Below, one piece after another: positions 1 to 6,874 of a stretch of DNA of 19,293 nt. The notes beneath the pieces were generated by a model. It worked only from the letters and a program-made list of their open reading frames with translations. It searched no databases and was not told the DNA's origin. The DNA comes from Rhodospirillaceae bacterium (lineage in GTDB: Bacteria > Pseudomonadota > Alphaproteobacteria > UBA11136), in the NCBI GenBank assembly GCA_018663165.1, contig JABJES010000110.1, positions 1 to 19,293 of the forward strand, read 5' to 3'. Within the stretch, counting starts at the first letter, position 1. Every line of letters begins with the position of its first letter. Position numbers and translations under genes: made by a program.

Positions 1-30
1 CTTTTCAAACCGGTCACGGCCTCCACATAT

Positions 31-79
31 TTGCGTAATACGTAAAATTATTAATTGAATTTCATTGCGTATTATGCAT
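31..79. promoter_or_regulatory. Two related imperfect dyads, candidate operators
   Basis: Two similar 15-bp imperfect palindromes lie directly upstream of the HTH-ArgB gene. Site 1 (31-45) reads TTGCGTA-A-TACGTAA, with 6 of 7 arm positions symmetric. Site 2 (65-79) reads TTGCGTA-T-TATGCAT, with 5 of 7. Both begin with TTGCGTA, and their centres are 34 bp apart, roughly three helical turns, so they would face the same side of the DNA. The downstream gene starts with a small helix-turn-helix domain, so autoregulatory binding is the natural reading. That reading is inference; only the repeats are seen. Confidence 0.55.
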
Positions 80-82
80 AAT
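55..82 (+). promoter_or_regulatory. Candidate promoter for HTH-argB, possibly leaderless
   Basis: TTGAAT (55-60) and CATAAT (77-82) are separated by 16 bp and resemble sigma-70 -35 and -10 boxes. A start site 6-7 bp after the -10 box falls at about 88-90, which is the ATG at 89. There is no Shine-Dalgarno sequence before that ATG, so a leaderless transcript would fit. Dyad site 2 overlaps the spacer and the -10 box and site 1 lies just upstream of the -35 box, a geometry suited to repression. No transcript data are available. Confidence 0.4.
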
Positions 83-88
83 TGACTG

Positions 89-1270
89 ATGCAGGATATC
101 GCCTCACAAATCATCGCCCTTTGCGGCGGCCCGGCAAAGATCGCCGAATGGCTTGGCATCAGCGCCACCAGCGTCTATCGCTGGACCTATGCCCGCAAAA
201 GTGGCGGCACCGGCGGGCGTGTGCCACAAAAGCATATTGAGCCTTTGCTTGCTGCGGCCCAGAAAAACGGCATACCGCTTACTTTGCGTGATTTTTACGA
301 CGAGGATAGCGGGCTGAAACCGGCTAACCCCCAAGCCAAACCCCATAGCAAGCAGCGCAAATCTGCAGCGCCCTCAAAAAACGACCGCCCTGCCTGGCTA
401 ACCCAGGCCCGAACCCTGTCTGAGGCCCTGCCCTATATGCGGGCCTATGCAGGCAAGACCTTTGTCGTCAAATACGGCGGCCATGCCATGGGCAATGCCG
501 AGCTCGCCGAACTGTTTGCCCGCGACATCGTGTTGCTCAAACAGGTCGGCATCCATCCCATCGTCGTCCATGGCGGCGGGCCCCAAATCGGCGAAATGCT
601 CAAACGCCTAAAAATCAAAAGCTCTTTCGTTGACGGCCTGCGGGTTACCGATCGCAAAACCGTCGAAATCGTCGAAATGGTTCTTTCCGGCTCGATCAAC
701 AAGGAAATTGTCGGTGCCATCCACGGTGCTGGAGGCACTGCCGTCGGACTTTCCGGAAAAGACGGCGGCCTGATTACGGCCCGCAAGCTGACCCGCAAAT
801 ACCGCGACACCGATTCAAATATCGAGAAAATTCTCGATCTCGGGTTTGTCGGTGAACCGACTGACGTCAACCCTCATATTCTCGACACCCTGCGTAATTC
901 AGACATCATTCCCGTCATTGCACCGATCGGCGTGTGCCGGGATGGTCGCACCTACAACATCAACGCCGATACGGTTGCCGGTGCCATCGCCAAGGCTGTC
1001 GGGGCGGCCCGCCTGCATCTCCTCACCGATGTCGAAGGGGTGCGGGGCAAGGATGAAAAACTGATCCCTGAATTGAGCTTTTCCCAAGCGCACAAACTGA
1101 TCACCAACAAAACCATCCATGGCGGCATGATCCCAAAGGTTGAAACTTGCATCACTGCGGTTGAGGGAGGAGTAGAAGGAGCCGTCATCCTGGATGGGCG
1201 GGTGCCTCATGCCTTACTTTTGGAAATTTTCACCGAACACGGTGTCGGCACGATGATCCGGCGGCGTTAG
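89..1270 (+). CDS. argB: HTH domain fused to acetylglutamate kinase (ArgB)
   Basis: The kinase phosphorylates N-acetyl-L-glutamate, the second step of arginine synthesis. Residues about 102-393 are a full ArgB: N-terminal helix around AWLTQARTLSEALPYM (102-117), KYGGHAMG with Lys128, VVHGGGPQIG, NADTVAGAIA, LTDVEGV, HGGMIPKV, and a C-terminal EGGVEGA...FTEHGVGTMI region typical of arginine-inhibited enzymes. Residues 1-70 are an extra domain resembling small Cro/YdaS-like HTH proteins of alphaproteobacteria (HTH about 16-34, then VYRWTY and GGTGG). A polar, Lys/Pro-rich linker (71-101) joins them. The protein has 393 residues against about 300 for the family. Between residues 67 and 116 there is no ATG, GTG or TTG codon, so the conserved kinase N-helix can only be translated from TTG 284 or from ATG 89. 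ATG 89 is preferred because it gives the complete HTH domain. No Shine-Dalgarno sequence is seen. The gene converges on the DUF2336 gene, 8 bp away. The kinase call is near certain; DNA binding is inferred. Confidence 0.93.
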   Translation: MQDIASQIIALCGGPAKIAEWLGISATSVYRWTYARKSGGTGGRVPQKHIEPLLAAAQKNGIPLTLRDFYDEDSGLKPANPQAKPHSKQRKSAAPSKNDRPAWLTQARTLSEALPYMRAYAGKTFVVKYGGHAMGNAELAELFARDIVLLKQVGIHPIVVHGGGPQIGEMLKRLKIKSSFVDGLRVTDRKTVEIVEMVLSGSINKEIVGAIHGAGGTAVGLSGKDGGLITARKLTRKYRDTDSNIEKILDLGFVGEPTDVNPHILDTLRNSDIIPVIAPIGVCRDGRTYNINADTVAGAIAKAVGAARLHLLTDVEGVRGKDEKLIPELSFSQAHKLITNKTIHGGMIPKVETCITAVEGGVEGAVILDGRVPHALLLEIFTEHGVGTMIRRR

Positions 1271-1278
1271 GGCTGCAC

Positions 1279-3117
1279 TCAGGCGAGAATTTCGTCGTCT
1301 CGATCAGAATTATTCCCCTTGCCCCCGCTGCCGTCTTCTTCGTCTTCAGGCTCTTCCTTCGCCCAGTCGGGTTCTTCAGGCGCATCGGCTGGCGCATTTT
1401 CCGCCCAGTCCAGATCAACTGGTCCACTGTCTTTTTCCCGACTTTCATTTTCCGCCCAGTCCAGATCAACCGGCCCCCTGTCTTTTTCCCGACCTTCATT
1501 TTCCGCCCAGTCCAGATCAACCGGCCCCCTGTCTTTTTTCCGACCTTCATTTTCCGCCCAGTCCAGATCAACCGGCCCACTGTCTTTTTCTCGACCTTCA
1601 TCTCCCGCCCAGTCCGGATCAGCCAGCTTCGCCTTTGCTCGTGCTTTTGATTTATCCGCCCAATCGGGATCAACCTTATCGGGCTCATGTCGCCCACCGC
1701 CCCCGTTGCCCACCCAATCCGGGTCGCTATTCTCTCCTCCAGCTTCATTTCTGGCGACCCTATCAAGAACAGCCTCTTCTTCCTCTTGCCCGTCATCCTC
1801 CTCACCGCTGGAGGAATCATTTTCGGCCTGGCGCTTAAAGAAGTCGATCTGCCAATTGCCCTCTTCCTCGCTCAGGGGAAATTCGCCATTTCCCTTAGGC
1901 TGGATAATTTCAGCGGGAGAAATATGAGCCATCAACTGCTGAAATTTAACCGCCATACCCATGGTCAGTCCGGCTTTTCTGGTCAGAGCCGTCACGGCCT
2001 TGCCATTTTTAGAGCCGATGATCCGACGCACCATAGCCAAAGGAACAGACGCAAGAACAGAGAGAGAGGCGGCGGCAAAGTCCTGCTTTCCATCTTCCAG
2101 GGAGACCGTCAGCGCAGCCTCGCTCAGCGCGCCTTCCTCATGCATTTTTTGCGCCTTGTCCAAATTTTCCTTATCGTCTTTTTTCGTCTTACCAACACTC
2201 TCTTCAGGCGTCGCATCGCCTTGATCGCCAATCCGGCGATGAACCTCTTCCTTCACCACATGAAAGGTTTCGGGGTCTATATCACTCCGCCCCTGCATTT
2301 TTTCGAGGATGGAATCAGCAACAAAGCCAGCTATATTCGCTGCCGCCTTAAGGGATAATTGCGGACGCATTGCCAGGGGCTCGTGCCATATTTCAACTCC
2401 TGGCGCTTGATCAATTATCTGATCCAGAGTCTCCTCCCTGATCTGGGCGCTTTTATTTCCCAGTAGCGCGGTAATAACCTCTTTTTCATTTTTCTCGACC
2501 AGCACATCAGACACGCCCTCACGAATTCCGGCACGTTTAGCAATAGCCACCAGCGCACCCTGGATCGGATCACCACTGATAATCTCCAAAAGATCGGCAT
2601 CGGTGAGCAAGGGGGAATAACGCAGCACAGGACCGGCAACCTCAATCTCCGTATCGCGGGCAAGTTGCTGGATGACATGGGCCGGTACGTTGGCCACATC
2701 CTTTAAAGTCTCGGCGAGAATAGCCCGCACTCTGGGCAACTGGTCCTGGACGAGAATTTCTAAAGTATCGAACGTCAGGCGGCTTAGCCGATCACTGTCA
2801 TCAGGGGTGATATCCGGGATAAGCAGGGCGATTTTTCTCGACAGATGACACCGCACATCATCGTCCTTATCCTTGGCCAGAAGCAGATCCGCATGGCGAG
2901 GTGCCTTGTTATTAGCGGCGATCTCTTTGCGAACTTCCGGAACGGCATCTTCGGCAAGGAAATAGAGAATCTCCGGGCGGACGTCCTTGCGCGCGGCAAG
3001 CTTGCGCCGAACCGTAATGTCGTCATGCCGGGCAAGTTCCTTTTCCTCTTCGTAACTGAGCGCATGCTTGCCGACAAAGGGCAGCCCTTCCATCAGACGA
3101 TCGAGAATCCGGCTCAT
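1279..3117 (-). CDS. DUF2336 protein with D-x-D-W repeat tail
   Basis: This 612-residue protein has no obvious signal peptide or membrane segment. Residues 1 to about 430 match the DUF2336 type of alphaproteobacterial protein: an all-helical, HEAT-like N-terminal half (for example LARHDDITVRRKLAARKDV and LAEDAVPEVRKEIA) followed by a second helical segment around LSVLASVPLAMVRRIIGSKNG. From about 435 the protein becomes acidic and low in complexity. It carries eight D-[P/L]-D-W or EPDW motifs with Trp at 468, 486, 503, 520, 537, 554, 571 and 585, mostly 17 residues apart. The ATG overlaps the TGA of the upstream diguanylate cyclase gene (ATGA), implying translational coupling and a shared operon. 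The biochemical function of DUF2336 is not established; a c-di-GMP-linked scaffold or effector role is inferred from context. The domain assignment rests on overall resemblance. Confidence 0.85.
   Translation of the reverse strand: MSRILDRLMEGLPFVGKHALSYEEEKELARHDDITVRRKLAARKDVRPEILYFLAEDAVPEVRKEIAANNKAPRHADLLLAKDKDDDVRCHLSRKIALLIPDITPDDSDRLSRLTFDTLEILVQDQLPRVRAILAETLKDVANVPAHVIQQLARDTEIEVAGPVLRYSPLLTDADLLEIISGDPIQGALVAIAKRAGIREGVSDVLVEKNEKEVITALLGNKSAQIREETLDQIIDQAPGVEIWHEPLAMRPQLSLKAAANIAGFVADSILEKMQGRSDIDPETFHVVKEEVHRRIGDQGDATPEESVGKTKKDDKENLDKAQKMHEEGALSEAALTVSLEDGKQDFAAASLSVLASVPLAMVRRIIGSKNGKAVTALTRKAGLTMGMAVKFQQLMAHISPAEIIQPKGNGEFPLSEEEGNWQIDFFKRQAENDSSSGEEDDGQEEEEAVLDRVARNEAGGENSDPDWVGNGGGGRHEPDKVDPDWADKSKARAKAKLADPDWAGDEGREKDSGPVDLDWAENEGRKKDRGPVDLDWAENEGREKDRGPVDLDWAENESREKDSGPVDLDWAENAPADAPEEPDWAKEEPEDEEDGSGGKGNNSDRDDEILA
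1401..1623 (-). repeat. 51-bp tandem repeat, about 4.4 copies, in DUF2336 gene
   Basis: The plus-strand string CCGCCCAGTCC recurs at 1401, 1452, 1503, 1554 and 1605, exactly 51 bp apart, with the units nearly identical between copies. On the coding strand each unit encodes 17 residues ending in GPVDLDWAEN or a close variant. The period is a multiple of three, so copy-number change keeps the reading frame. More diverged D-x-D-W units flank the block at residues 468 and 486 and at residue 585. High identity between units points to recent duplication or ongoing slippage and recombination. Confidence 0.95.
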
Positions 3118-4877
3118 GATGACGCCTCCATCACACCGGACGTGGATTCATCAGATTTCGGCGCAGGATCAGAGATCACATAGCCGCCCTTAGAGCCTTT
3201 CTTGATCACATACATTGCCTCATCGGCACGCGAAACGAGGTCTTCCACTGACTCCAGCGAGGAAGGGTCGTAAACAGCAATGCCGATGGACAATCCCAAG
3301 GGCTTTTCCGGTGATCCGGAAAACTGATGCAGAGAAGCCGTGCTCTCAAGCAATTTATCGGCGCTTGCCGCTGCGCCCTCCTCATCGTTTTCTTCAAGCC
3401 AGATTGCAAACTCATCCCCGCCGAGCCGCCCGACAACGTCGTTGGCCCTGGTATTTTCCTTCAAAAGAACGGTCAGGTATTTAAGCGCCTCATCCCCCTT
3501 CTTGTGACCATGAACATCGTTGACGAGCTTGAAATTATCAAAATCAACGTAACACAGAGCATTTCTATTGCCGGTTCTTTGGGCATGCTTCATACGGTCT
3601 CGTATGATCTCAAAAAAGACCCTTCTGTTGAGAAGCCCGGTCAAGGCATCTGTGCTGGAAATTCTTTCCAGCTCCTCGCCATTTTCAATTTGCTCTAAAG
3701 CGATGCCGATCTGATCGGCTATTATCGAAAGCAGTCGGCACTCATCCTCGGACCAGTCCGGGGCATCAATGTCACGCCAAAGGGTAATCGCGCCATTGAT
3801 ATGGTTTTGATAGAAAGTGGGCATCGCGATGCCCCGTTTATCCGACACCTCGGCCTTAACGCACTTCTTTTCCCCGGCAAGACCCCCGATCAGATCTTCC
3901 GCCCCGTCAGGCAAAGGGCCAATACTTGCCGCATCATAGAATCCGCCCTCATTCGATAAACGGTAAATCCGGCAGGCAATGCCGCCGACCCCGCCGACCG
4001 TCTGCTTTGCCGCAGCCGCAAGCATTTCTTGTGGTTCGATAACATCGCGGATGGTGCGGACGATATGCGTTATGGCTTCCGCCTGCTCCTTCATTCTCCT
4101 TAAATCGTCATCCTTCTTGCTGTCATCGGTTACATCCCGGCATACACCACGGGCACCGATCCACTTGCCGGACTTATTAAGCGGCTCGCAGGTAACATCC
4201 AGACAAGCCGCGCCCCCGTCTTTGTGGCGAAACCATATTCTGGCGTTCTCAAGGTGATGGCGCGTTGAAAATGGGGTGACGAGATCACCCCGCCCATCGA
4301 CAATAATTTTTTCTCTTGGCTGAGTGCCGATAAGGTCTTCCGCGCTATAGCCAAGCCCACCCCTGGGCGAAACAAAAACAAAACCGCCGTCTTCCCCGGT
4401 TTCCCAGGCAAAATCATTTGACGCTTCCACCAGTTGCTTATAGCGCTGGCGGGAATCGGCAAGGGCGGCGCGCATATTCCGGTTCAGAGTCACGTCCCGG
4501 CACATAACGAGAACCGGAATTTCCAGAGAACTATCCTTGTCAAACCCGGTCGTTACCTTAGGCAGAGCCGTAACCTCCCAAAAAGAGATTTTCCTGGCTC
4601 CAGGATAAGAAACGGAAATGGTGGAAGTCTGAATCTCACCCGTCAGTGAGGATTTATCGACAACGGTGAAAAATTCTTCGCCGCCACTGGCAGCAATACC
4701 ACCGATTAGCTCGCGCGCCGATAAGTTCCCGGCAATGACGCCGCCTTCCTCATCAACTGCGATCAGAGCCAAAGGAAGGCGGGTAAAAAAGTTCTCCCTG
4801 GAAAAAATTCCGGCGATATCCCCGGCGTTGGAATTTACCTTAAAATTTTTGAAAAACCGGGAAAAAAAGGACCCCAT
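3114..4877 (-). CDS. PAS-PAS-GAF-GGDEF diguanylate cyclase
   Basis: This 587-residue protein is predicted to be cytoplasmic and to make cyclic di-GMP from two GTP. A PAS-like region around residues 27-135 and a second PAS at about 145-255 (YKQLVEASNDFAWETGEDG through GVCRDVTD) precede a GAF-like segment at about 270-400. The GGDEF domain spans about 405-570. It has the DALTGLLNRR entry, the metal/GTP segment DFDNFKLVND (445-454) and an intact RLGGDEF (GGDEF at 486-490). The inhibitory I-site RxxD is present as RAND (477-480), so product feedback inhibition is expected. AGAGGAGG lies 13 nt before the ATG, which is longer than usual, but no better in-frame start is visible. It is the second gene of the operon, 70 bp after the EAL gene and overlapping the DUF2336 start. 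The PAS/GAF ligand is unknown. Confidence 0.93.
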   Translation of the reverse strand: MGSFFSRFFKNFKVNSNAGDIAGIFSRENFFTRLPLALIAVDEEGGVIAGNLSARELIGGIAASGGEEFFTVVDKSSLTGEIQTSTISVSYPGARKISFWEVTALPKVTTGFDKDSSLEIPVLVMCRDVTLNRNMRAALADSRQRYKQLVEASNDFAWETGEDGGFVFVSPRGGLGYSAEDLIGTQPREKIIVDGRGDLVTPFSTRHHLENARIWFRHKDGGAACLDVTCEPLNKSGKWIGARGVCRDVTDDSKKDDDLRRMKEQAEAITHIVRTIRDVIEPQEMLAAAAKQTVGGVGGIACRIYRLSNEGGFYDAASIGPLPDGAEDLIGGLAGEKKCVKAEVSDKRGIAMPTFYQNHINGAITLWRDIDAPDWSEDECRLLSIIADQIGIALEQIENGEELERISSTDALTGLLNRRVFFEIIRDRMKHAQRTGNRNALCYVDFDNFKLVNDVHGHKKGDEALKYLTVLLKENTRANDVVGRLGGDEFAIWLEENDEEGAAASADKLLESTASLHQFSGSPEKPLGLSIGIAVYDPSSLESVEDLVSRADEAMYVIKKGSKGGYVISDPAPKSDESTSGVMEASS

Positions 4878-4947
4878 CTTACTATCCCAGCCTCCTCTAA
4901 TTTCTTATTCCCGTGCCTGAAAAACCACCTCGTGATCTCGCCTGGGA

Positions 4948-6687
4948 TCAGTTTTCCTTAACCAGCCTTAGCCATGGTTTTGCACTATCGATCTCAGAGG
5001 ATTCCTTTTCTCCCGAGACAAATTCATTGATATCTAAAGAAGGTCGCCCAAAGAAATAACCTTGGCCAAAACGAACGCCACAATCACGGATCAGGCCAAC
5101 AGTATTCTCATCCTCAACCATCTCCGCCACGGTGTCGATATTAAGATCATTGGCAAGACCTGATATGGCCCTGAGAAAATATTGGTCCTTGGTCGTTGTC
5201 AGGGCCTCGCGAACATAGATGCCGTCGATCTTGACCATGTCCACATCCATGGCTCTTAGATAATGAAAAGCGGCTTCGCCTGAACCAAAATCATCAAGGC
5301 AGAACCGCATGCCATTTTGCCGCAAACCCTGGATGACATTGTTAACCGTCTCAAGGTTATCGATACTCGCCGATTCCGTCAGCTCGAATAAAATCTGACC
5401 TTTCAGGGAATGATGAATCTTGGTCAACTCCACCAGATCATCAACGAATGCCTGATTGGTCATTGATTTGCCGGAAAGATTGATCGCCACGGAATAATCT
5501 TTCCCGGCCTTGGAATTTTTATCAATCCACCCCATGACCCTTTTGCACATGGCCAGATCGAAGTCGTTAATAATGCCAACTTCCTCGGCAAAGCGGATGA
5601 ACTCAAATGGCGATTCGTGACCGCCACCATGATTGAGGCGCGCCAGGGCCTCAAAGTGATGTATTTTCAGGGTATCAAGATCAACGATGGGCTGAAAGGC
5701 AATGTCGAAAGCCTGGGAAGCGACAATATTACGGGCACCGGTAATCCGCATTGAGGTTTCCGCCATCACCGCCTCGAAACCATCTTTCAGGGAATCGATG
5801 CTCAGAACATCGCTTTTCTGTGACCGGAATTTCTCAAGGGTATAGGTCAGGGCCTTGGCTGAATCTGCCGGAGCGAGGCCCTTCTGGTTCAAATCCATGG
5901 TTACCGATTCAACGGAAACACCCTCTCGGCGAGTGCCGGCATAACGGGCCAGATCGGATATTTTATCTCTCAGATCTTCAACATCGAGCGCCGCCTCGTG
6001 GATCAGGCCATATTGCTCACCGCTGAACCTTCCAGCCGAATCCCCATCAAGGGAGTTGTTAAGAAGAAGCTCACCGATTTGGGTTAAAAGCACACTGCGC
6101 ACCTTTGGATCAAGACGGCGACGGAATTTCGCCAGATCTTCAAGATCGAACAGAGTCAGCTTGAAATCGGTATCTATTTCAATAGCTTCGCGCAAGCGTT
6201 CAGCGCTCAGCCCGGCGAAGGTCTCGGTGTCAAAAAGCCCGCTTTCGGTATCCCGTACGATCCCCTCTTGGCAGGCTATCCGGGGCGGATAGGCACCCAG
6301 GCGCATACCGATAAAATAGCGTCCCCTCAGGTCAGGCAGATAATATCCGATCAAGGAAAGCGCTGGTGAAACCCCATCGGGGCTCGGAAAATGCAGATCA
6401 TGCATTTCGACGCGCATGCCAGCACTGGCACGCTGGATCAGAGCGACCAACCGGTCGCGATCCGCTTCGTCGATAATGCCGACAATCGTACGTCCCAGCA
6501 GTTCATCAGGGGTCAAACCGATCAGCGCTTCGGTTTCCCCTCTGACAAAGGTTATCTGAAAGGATGAATCCAGCTCAAAAAGAATGTCGACGGCACAAAA
6601 AGCAAAGGCGACAAAACGGTCGCGTTCCGCGCGCAGGGCAGCGATCTGTGATTCTTCTTTATCGTCCTTGGCGCGATGCTTAACCAT
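4948..6687 (-). CDS. PAS / degenerate GGDEF / EAL c-di-GMP phosphodiesterase
   Basis: This 579-residue protein, predicted cytoplasmic, likely hydrolyses cyclic di-GMP to pGpG. A short charged helix and a PAS domain (about 22-130) lead into a GGDEF-like domain (about 145-275). There the active motif is replaced by SGEQY (222-226, after Arg220), so cyclase activity is unlikely. The EAL domain (about 325-560) keeps the residues associated with catalysis: EAL 346-348, Asn403, ELTE 435-438, DD 465-466 with the DDFGSG loop, Lys486 in KID, AEMVE 521-525 and QGY 542-544. Only the usual Gly of AEGVE is changed, to Met. An AGGATAGGATGA stretch supplies the ribosome binding site for ATG 6687. It is the first gene of the minus-strand c-di-GMP operon and has a structured leader. 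The degenerate GGDEF may act as a GTP-sensing regulatory domain, as in other hybrid proteins; that is inference. Confidence 0.93.
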   Translation of the reverse strand: MVKHRAKDDKEESQIAALRAERDRFVAFAFCAVDILFELDSSFQITFVRGETEALIGLTPDELLGRTIVGIIDEADRDRLVALIQRASAGMRVEMHDLHFPSPDGVSPALSLIGYYLPDLRGRYFIGMRLGAYPPRIACQEGIVRDTESGLFDTETFAGLSAERLREAIEIDTDFKLTLFDLEDLAKFRRRLDPKVRSVLLTQIGELLLNNSLDGDSAGRFSGEQYGLIHEAALDVEDLRDKISDLARYAGTRREGVSVESVTMDLNQKGLAPADSAKALTYTLEKFRSQKSDVLSIDSLKDGFEAVMAETSMRITGARNIVASQAFDIAFQPIVDLDTLKIHHFEALARLNHGGGHESPFEFIRFAEEVGIINDFDLAMCKRVMGWIDKNSKAGKDYSVAINLSGKSMTNQAFVDDLVELTKIHHSLKGQILFELTESASIDNLETVNNVIQGLRQNGMRFCLDDFGSGEAAFHYLRAMDVDMVKIDGIYVREALTTTKDQYFLRAISGLANDLNIDTVAEMVEDENTVGLIRDCGVRFGQGYFFGRPSLDINEFVSGEKESSEIDSAKPWLRLVKEN

Positions 6688-6707
6688 TCATCCTATCCTA
6701 AATCAGC

Positions 6708-6766
6708 TATCTCAATGGGAAGCGCCTTTCGGCCTTCCCCCTGCAAAGCAGGTGCGAAGTGAGATA
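6708..6766 (-). ncRNA. Candidate structured leader, three-way junction, of the EAL operon
   Basis: Read on the minus strand, a perfect 7-bp closing stem (UAUCUCA at 6766-6760 with UGAGAUA at 6714-6708) encloses two adjacent hairpins. The first is CCUGC-UUU-GCAGG (6752-6740). The second is GGGAAG+GCC, a GAAA tetraloop, then GGC+G+CUUCCC (6739-6717): nine base pairs with one bulged G and a GNRA loop. The hairpins abut with no unpaired base, and the 7 nt CUUCGCA lies between the closing stem and the first hairpin. The fold ends 20 nt before the EAL-gene ATG, just upstream of its Shine-Dalgarno region. The GNRA loop appears only in the minus-strand reading, which favours that orientation. It does not match the c-di-GMP-I or c-di-GMP-II riboswitch consensus as I know it. 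A regulatory function is inferred. Confidence 0.5.
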
Positions 6767-6847
6767 AATTATGCTCTTAATTGGGTAAAGATAAGATAAA
6801 CGCCGCGATGGGAAAGCTTAGAACGATTCCCGTTTTTGCCGCCCAAT

Positions 6848-6873
6848 CCAGAAACAGACCCCAGAAACAGATC
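6848..6873 (+). repeat. 13-bp direct repeat just before the HAD gene start
   Basis: CCAGAAACAGACC (6848-6860) is followed immediately by CCAGAAACAGATC (6861-6873), identical at 12 of 13 positions, ending one base before the ATG at 6875. The repeat occupies the place where a ribosome binding site would be expected; only weak purine-rich AGAAACAG stretches are available there. It could be a small duplication or a protein-binding direct repeat. Nothing in the sequence decides between these. Confidence 0.7.
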
Positions 6874-6874
6874 C

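Noticed and set aside
437..1270. A separate, shorter argB starting at ATG 437
   Set aside because: This start would remove the conserved N-terminal helix of arginine-sensitive ArgB, which lies in frame immediately upstream. A TGAGG 10 nt before it leaves a minor internal product possible.
1271..1278. Bidirectional terminator between the convergent argB and DUF2336 genes
   Set aside because: The gap is 8 bp and I see no stem followed by a T run. The same holds for the short gaps at 10344-10367 and 16339-16359.
1319..1927. A 202-residue plus-strand frame rich in Ser and Pro repeats
   Set aside because: It is the antisense shadow of the 51-bp repeat block in the DUF2336 gene; a frame-preserving repeat opens both strands.
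6708..6766. Identity of the leader fold as a known c-di-GMP (GEMM) riboswitch
   Set aside because: Its location before a phosphodiesterase gene is tempting and a GNRA loop is present. The conserved GEMM core sequences I know are absent and the junction is arranged differently.
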